Source of the DNA: Dehalococcoidia bacterium
Lineage (GTDB): Bacteria; Chloroflexota; Dehalococcoidia; UBA2979
Direction of reading: 5' to 3'
DNA: 7,827 nt
Assembly (NCBI GenBank): GCA_004297315.1
Contig: SCTU01000174.1
Location: forward strand, 1 to 7,827
Program-made: the position numbers and the translations under genes
The notes under the pieces: model-generated
The model's input: the letters and a program-made list of their open reading frames with translations, nothing else
What the model was told of the DNA's origin: nothing
Database searches by the model: none
In this document: one piece after another, positions 5,083 to 7,827 of the stretch
Numbering within the stretch: the first letter of the stretch is position 1
Layout of the letters: the number at the start of each line of letters is the position of its first letter

Positions 5083-5748
5083 ATGGCCGCTCGATTCTCC
5101 GACCCCGACGACGCCCGTCCAGTCCACCTGGGTACGCTCCGCGCAGCAGACGTCGAGGCCGTCCCGCCCGCCCCGGTCAATCTGCACGCTCCCGGGAAGT
5201 CATCGCCGCGCCGCCATCCCTACCGTGGCGCGTTCGTGTTCGCTTCGGTGATGGCCGGACTGGCCGCCCTGTCATGGGGCGCCTCCACGGAGGTCCTGCG
5301 TGCCGCTGGCGACGCCCTCGACTGGCTGGGGGCGCACGACACCGCGCGCGGCCGCGCGCTCGCGACCGTGGCCTTTGTCAGCGCCGGCGCGCTTGGCGTG
5401 ATCGCCGCCTGGGGCCGGGAGACGGCGGAGCGCCGGCCGGTGCGGCTCGCGGGCGGGCGTGCGAGGATGGCGGTCGACGAGGTGGCCGCCGTGCTGCGCG
5501 ACGCGATCCTCGATGACGAAGGGCTGGCGGACGCGGAGGTGCGCGTGCAGAACCTGCACCGCCGCGGCCTGCGGGTGACGGTGCGGGCCGACGTCCGCCC
5601 GCGCGCCCGCATCGACGAGACCGTCGCCGCCGTCGACGCGACGGTGCGCGAGGTCGTACAGGGCCGGCTCGGCGCCCGTCTGGCGGCGCGGCCGGCCGTG
5701 GACGTGCGGTACGAGGAACTCGACTTGCGGTTGGGACGGGGCACATGA
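5083..5748 (+). CDS. Asp23/AmaP-like membrane protein
   Basis: The protein has 221 residues with the layout of the alkaline shock response membrane anchor AmaP: two membrane segments followed by an Asp23-like domain. The first 47 residues are polar. Hydrophobic segments lie at about 49-67 (GAFVFASVMAGLAALSWGA) and 91-110 (RALATVAFVSAGALGVIAAW). The region 119-216 (PVRLAGGRARMAVDEVAAV onward) fits the Asp23 domain: repeated short beta segments such as EVRVQNL, GLRVTVRADVRP and AVDVRYEEL around two helices. In firmicutes AmaP tethers Asp23 to the membrane; no Asp23 gene is visible here. The ATG at 5083 has GAGG 6 bases upstream; the in-frame GTG at 5065 lies inside a predicted hairpin and is less likely. 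The stop overlaps the scpB start as ATGA, so the two are probably translationally coupled. The domain assignment is from pattern recognition and is moderately sure. Confidence 0.72.
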   Translation: MAARFSDPDDARPVHLGTLRAADVEAVPPAPVNLHAPGKSSPRRHPYRGAFVFASVMAGLAALSWGASTEVLRAAGDALDWLGAHDTARGRALATVAFVSAGALGVIAAWGRETAERRPVRLAGGRARMAVDEVAAVLRDAILDDEGLADAEVRVQNLHRRGLRVTVRADVRPRARIDETVAAVDATVREVVQGRLGARLAARPAVDVRYEELDLRLGRGT

Positions 5749-6671
5749 ACGAACCCACCGGGCCCGCGACACGAGACGGCGCAGCGCCGCGCCCGATGAC
5801 GCCGCCCCGTCCCTTTGACGCCGACCCTGAACCCGAGGCGCCCCGCGACCTTCAAGAGGCGCCCGAGGAGATGCCCGAAGCCCTCGACGACGCCCATGAA
5901 GTCGAGGCCGTCGCGCCGGAGCCCCCCGAGGCGTTCGAGGACCTGCGGCAGCTGCCGCTGCTGCTGGAGGCGCTGCTCTTCGTCGCCGACCACCCGGTGG
6001 AAGAGGCGTACCTCGCGCGCGCCCTCGAGGTCTCACCGCAGCGCGTGGCGCGCGCGCTCGACGAACTGGGCGACGCGCTGCGCGAGGCGGGCCGCGGCAT
6101 CCGCGTGCAGCGCGGGCCGGAGGGCGTGCTACTGGTTTCTGCCCCGGAAGCAGCGGCGCCGGTCGAGCGCTTCCTCGGCCTGGAGATGAGCCGCCGGCTC
6201 TCCACGGCCGCACTCGAAACGCTCGCGATCATCGCCTACAAGCAGCCCGTGACGCGCGGCCAGATCGACGCCGTGCGCGGGGTGAGCAGTGACGGTGCCG
6301 TCCAGACGCTGCGCGCGCGCGGCCTGATCGAACCGGCGGGCTACGCGAACGGCCCCGGCCGCCCGACGCTCTTCCGCACGACACAGCGCTTCCTGGAGCA
6401 CTTCGGCCTCGAGCGCACGGGCCAGCTTCCGGCGCTCCCGGAGGAAGTCGACCTGCCACTGTCAGAGATCGGCGCGCAACTCGGCCTCGACGAGGAGGCG
6501 ATCGCCGCCGCGCTCGCCGAGCCCGCGCCGGACACGGAGCCCACACCCGAGGAGCAGGACGCCGCCGCCGCGCTCGAACTGCCGGCCGACGCCGTCGCCC
6601 TCGCGAGCGCCGCCGAGCAAGCGTTCGCCCACGCGCCGCACACGGAGACGGACGGCGGCGCTGACGGCTAG
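5745..6671 (+). CDS. scpB: Segregation and condensation protein B
   Basis: ScpB is the kite subunit of the SMC-ScpA-ScpB condensin complex, which compacts and segregates chromosomes on the nucleoid. The core is unmistakable: winged-helix domain 1 at about residues 68-145 (LPLLLEALLFVADHPV) and domain 2 at 151-222, with LSTAALETLAIIAYKQPVTR (152-171), IDAVRGVSSD (174-183), GRPTLFRTT (205-213) and FLEHFGL (216-222). The protein has 308 residues, against about 180-200 for typical ScpB. The extra length is an acidic, Pro-rich N-terminal extension (1-65) and an acidic, Ala-rich C-terminal extension (about 232-308), both probably disordered. The start is fixed by the ATGA overlap with the upstream gene. 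scpA, the usual neighbour, is not adjacent. The DUF503 gene follows after 9 bases. Identity is firm; the role of the extensions is unknown. Confidence 0.95.
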   Translation: MNEPTGPATRDGAAPRPMTPPRPFDADPEPEAPRDLQEAPEEMPEALDDAHEVEAVAPEPPEAFEDLRQLPLLLEALLFVADHPVEEAYLARALEVSPQRVARALDELGDALREAGRGIRVQRGPEGVLLVSAPEAAAPVERFLGLEMSRRLSTAALETLAIIAYKQPVTRGQIDAVRGVSSDGAVQTLRARGLIEPAGYANGPGRPTLFRTTQRFLEHFGLERTGQLPALPEEVDLPLSEIGAQLGLDEEAIAAALAEPAPDTEPTPEEQDAAAALELPADAVALASAAEQAFAHAPHTETDGGADG

Positions 6672-6674
6672 TGT
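6669..6674 (+). promoter_or_regulatory. Candidate -10 hexamer for the DUF503 gene, overlapping the scpB stop
   Basis: TAGTGT begins with the TAG stop codon of scpB and is followed by GACGCG and the ATG at 6681. The 6-base spacing would give a leaderless transcript. No Shine-Dalgarno site is seen. The gene may also be read from the upstream operon. Confidence 0.4.
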
Positions 6675-6680
6675 GACGCG

Positions 6681-6977
6681 ATGGTCACGGTCTCCGTCGT
6701 GCTCACGCTCGACATCCCGCAGTCGCACTCATTGAAAGAAAAACGGGGCGTCGTGCGCCCGCTGGTCGAGCGGCTGCGCACGCGCCTCCATGTCACAGCC
6801 GCCGAGGTGGGCTTGCAGGCGCGCGTCGACGCTGCGCAGGTCGGGTTCGCCGCCGTATCCGGCGACGCCGCCACCGCGCGCGCCGTCGCGGAGGATGCCC
6901 GCCGCTTCGCGGAGGACTACCTGATCGGCCGCGGCGAAGTCATCGATATCGCGGTCGAGGAGACCGTGCTGCATTGA
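6681..6977 (+). CDS. DUF503 family protein (YlxP-like)
   Basis: The protein has 98 residues, the normal length of the DUF503 (YlxP-like) family. The signature is HSLKEKRGVVRPLVERLR at residues 16-33 with VTAAEVGLQ (38-46) and a final strand EVIDIAVEE (86-94). The predicted fold is a small ferredoxin-like alpha/beta sandwich, cytoplasmic. Members often lie beside translation genes such as rbfA and infB in other bacteria, and a link to ribosome or RNA metabolism has been suggested, but the biochemical role is not established. Here it lies 9 bases after scpB and ends the plus-strand operon. A strong hairpin lies 49 bases after its stop. The start is the only sensible one: the first strand begins at residue 2, as usual. 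Family assignment is firm, function unknown. Confidence 0.9.
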   Translation: MVTVSVVLTLDIPQSHSLKEKRGVVRPLVERLRTRLHVTAAEVGLQARVDAAQVGFAAVSGDAATARAVAEDARRFAEDYLIGRGEVIDIAVEETVLH

Positions 6978-7026
6978 GGCCCCGCCGGTCGAAGCCCGCG
7001 CCTCGGCGACCTACCCGCCGGACAGC

Positions 7027-7057
7027 AAGACGGGCCGCTGAGAGTGCGGCCCGTCTT
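7027..7057. terminator. Bidirectional intrinsic terminator between the DUF503 gene and groEL
   Basis: AAGACGGGCCGC (7027-7038) and GCGGCCCGTCTT (7046-7057) form a perfect 12-bp stem with loop TGAGAGT. It lies between two convergent genes (stops at 6977 and 7083). The stem base is A/T-containing on both sides, so each strand ends in CTT, but a long T tract is missing on either side. It can serve both transcripts. Confidence 0.8.
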
Positions 7058-7082
7058 CGATGAATCGTCCGAGGCGGCGGTA

Positions 7083-7827
7083 CTAGAAGTCCATGCCCCC
7101 CATACCGCCCATGCCGCCCATCCCACCCATGCCGCTCATGTCCGGCATCGGCTTCTCTTCTTCCTCGATCTCGCCCACCGCGACCTCGGTGGTCAGCATA
7201 AGGGCGGCGATCGAGACGGCATTCTCCAGCGCCACGCGGGAGACCTTCACCGGGTCGATGATTCCGAGTTTGAACATGTCGCCCATGCGGTCCTCGGCGG
7301 CGTCGTAGCCGACGTTCGTCGCGGCGTCCTTCACACGGTCGACGATCACGGAGGGCTCGCCCCCCGCGTTCTCGACGATCTGGCGCAGCGGCGACTCCAG
7401 CGCCATGCGCAGGATCTTCGCGCCCGTGCGCTCGTCGCCGGTCAACTTTGCGATCACCGCGTCGAGCTTCGGCTGCACGCGGATGAAGGCGACCCCGCCG
7501 CCGGGCACCACGCCCTCCTCCACGGCCGCGCGGGTCGCGGAGAGCGCGTCCTCCAGGCGGAACTTCTTCTCGCGCACCTCGACCTCGGTGGCGCCGCCGG
7601 CCTTGATCACGGCCACGCCGCCGGCGAGCTTCGCCAGCCGCTCCTGCAGCTTCTCGCGGTCGAAGTCAGACTGCGTGTCCTGGATCTGCGCGCGGATCTG
7701 GCGGATGCGGGCCTGGATCGCCTCGTCGGATCCGGCGCCCTCCACGATCGTGGTCTGGCCCTTGTCCGCCACGACGCGGTGCGCGTGGCCCAGGTCGGCG
7801 AGTTGCACGTCCGTCAACTTGCGGCCC
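7083..7827 (-). CDS. groEL: 60 kDa chaperonin GroEL, C-terminal part (5' end outside window)
   Basis: GroEL forms the ATP-driven double-ring protein-folding chamber with its GroES cap in the cytoplasm. The visible 247 residues, of about 540, enter from the right edge and end at TAG 7083. They cover the end of the apical domain, the returning intermediate domain and the second equatorial segment. Diagnostic stretches are SDFDREKLQERLAKLAGGVA, RAAVEEGVVPGGGVAFIRV, APLRQIV-like SPLRQIVENAGGEPS, GIIDPVKVSR and MLTTEVAV. The tail is EIEEEEKPMPDMSGM followed by four GGM units and DF, the flexible tail that points into the cavity. groES and any CIRCE/HrcA operator would lie outside the window, so regulation cannot be seen. 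Identity is firm. If the genome carries more than one groEL copy, the GGM tail marks this as the ordinary housekeeping type rather than the His-rich-tail type. Confidence 0.98.
   Translation of the reverse strand, partial: GRKLTDVQLADLGHAHRVVADKGQTTIVEGAGSDEAIQARIRQIRAQIQDTQSDFDREKLQERLAKLAGGVAVIKAGGATEVEVREKKFRLEDALSATRAAVEEGVVPGGGVAFIRVQPKLDAVIAKLTGDERTGAKILRMALESPLRQIVENAGGEPSVIVDRVKDAATNVGYDAAEDRMGDMFKLGIIDPVKVSRVALENAVSIAALMLTTEVAVGEIEEEEKPMPDMSGMGGMGGMGGMGGMDF
7092..7139 (-). repeat. 9-bp imperfect tandem repeat encoding the GroEL GGM tail
   Basis: ATG codons recur every 9 bases (complement cat at 7092, 7101, 7110, 7119, 7128 and 7137), giving the Gly-Gly-Met repeats. Glycine codons vary between units, so the repeat is maintained at the protein level. 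Confidence 0.85.

Noticed and set aside
5220..6213. Two long minus-strand open frames opposite the Asp23-domain gene and scpB
   Set aside because: Composition is dominated by Arg, Ala, Ser and Pro with no family motif, and they overlay an unmistakable ScpB.

Overview
This is a GC-rich bacterial chromosomal segment with tightly packed genes of mostly housekeeping or conserved type. There are no mobile elements, CRISPR arrays, tRNAs or rRNAs that I can see. The gene set (DUF1025-type metallopeptidase, Asp23-domain membrane protein next to scpB, DUF503 protein, lipoprotein with a Pro/Thr tail, GroEL with a GGM tail, and a bacterial TiaS-like protein) suggests a high-GC Chloroflexota lineage, for example within Dehalococcoidia. 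A deep actinobacterium is not excluded. This assignment is inferred from general gene content, not from a search.

Layout. (1) Bases 2000 down to 1, minus strand: a probable three-gene operon of a small zinc metallopeptidase, a TiaS-like protein and an inositol-monophosphatase-family phosphatase. The last runs off the left edge. (2) Bases 2162-2611, plus strand: an unrecognised 149-residue protein, convergent with a small unrecognised minus-strand gene (2868-2629). (3) Bases 2997-4157, plus strand: a lipoprotein with a glycosidase-like TIM barrel, convergent with a compact minus-strand amidohydrolase (4950-4177). (4) Bases 5083-6977, plus strand: an Asp23-domain membrane protein, scpB (ATGA overlap) and a DUF503 protein, forming a probable operon. 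(5) Bases 7827-7083, minus strand: the C-terminal part of groEL, separated from group 4 by a strong hairpin that can serve as a terminator in both directions.

Two modes of translation start appear side by side. Four genes (starts at 2000 minus, 2997 plus, 4950 minus, 6681 plus) have a TANNNT hexamer ending only 6-7 bases before the ATG and no Shine-Dalgarno sequence, as expected for leaderless mRNAs. Three others carry the identical heptamer GGGGAGG 6-7 bases before the start. The leader of the Asp23-domain gene contains two mutually exclusive hairpins, one of which would hide its ribosome-binding site.

I found no obvious new defence or mobile system. The items most worth a second look are the short bacterial TiaS-like protein, the leaderless promoter pattern, the possible RNA switch before the Asp23/scpB operon, and two TIM-barrel proteins that differ from their families: one lacks a nucleophile and one is shortened.
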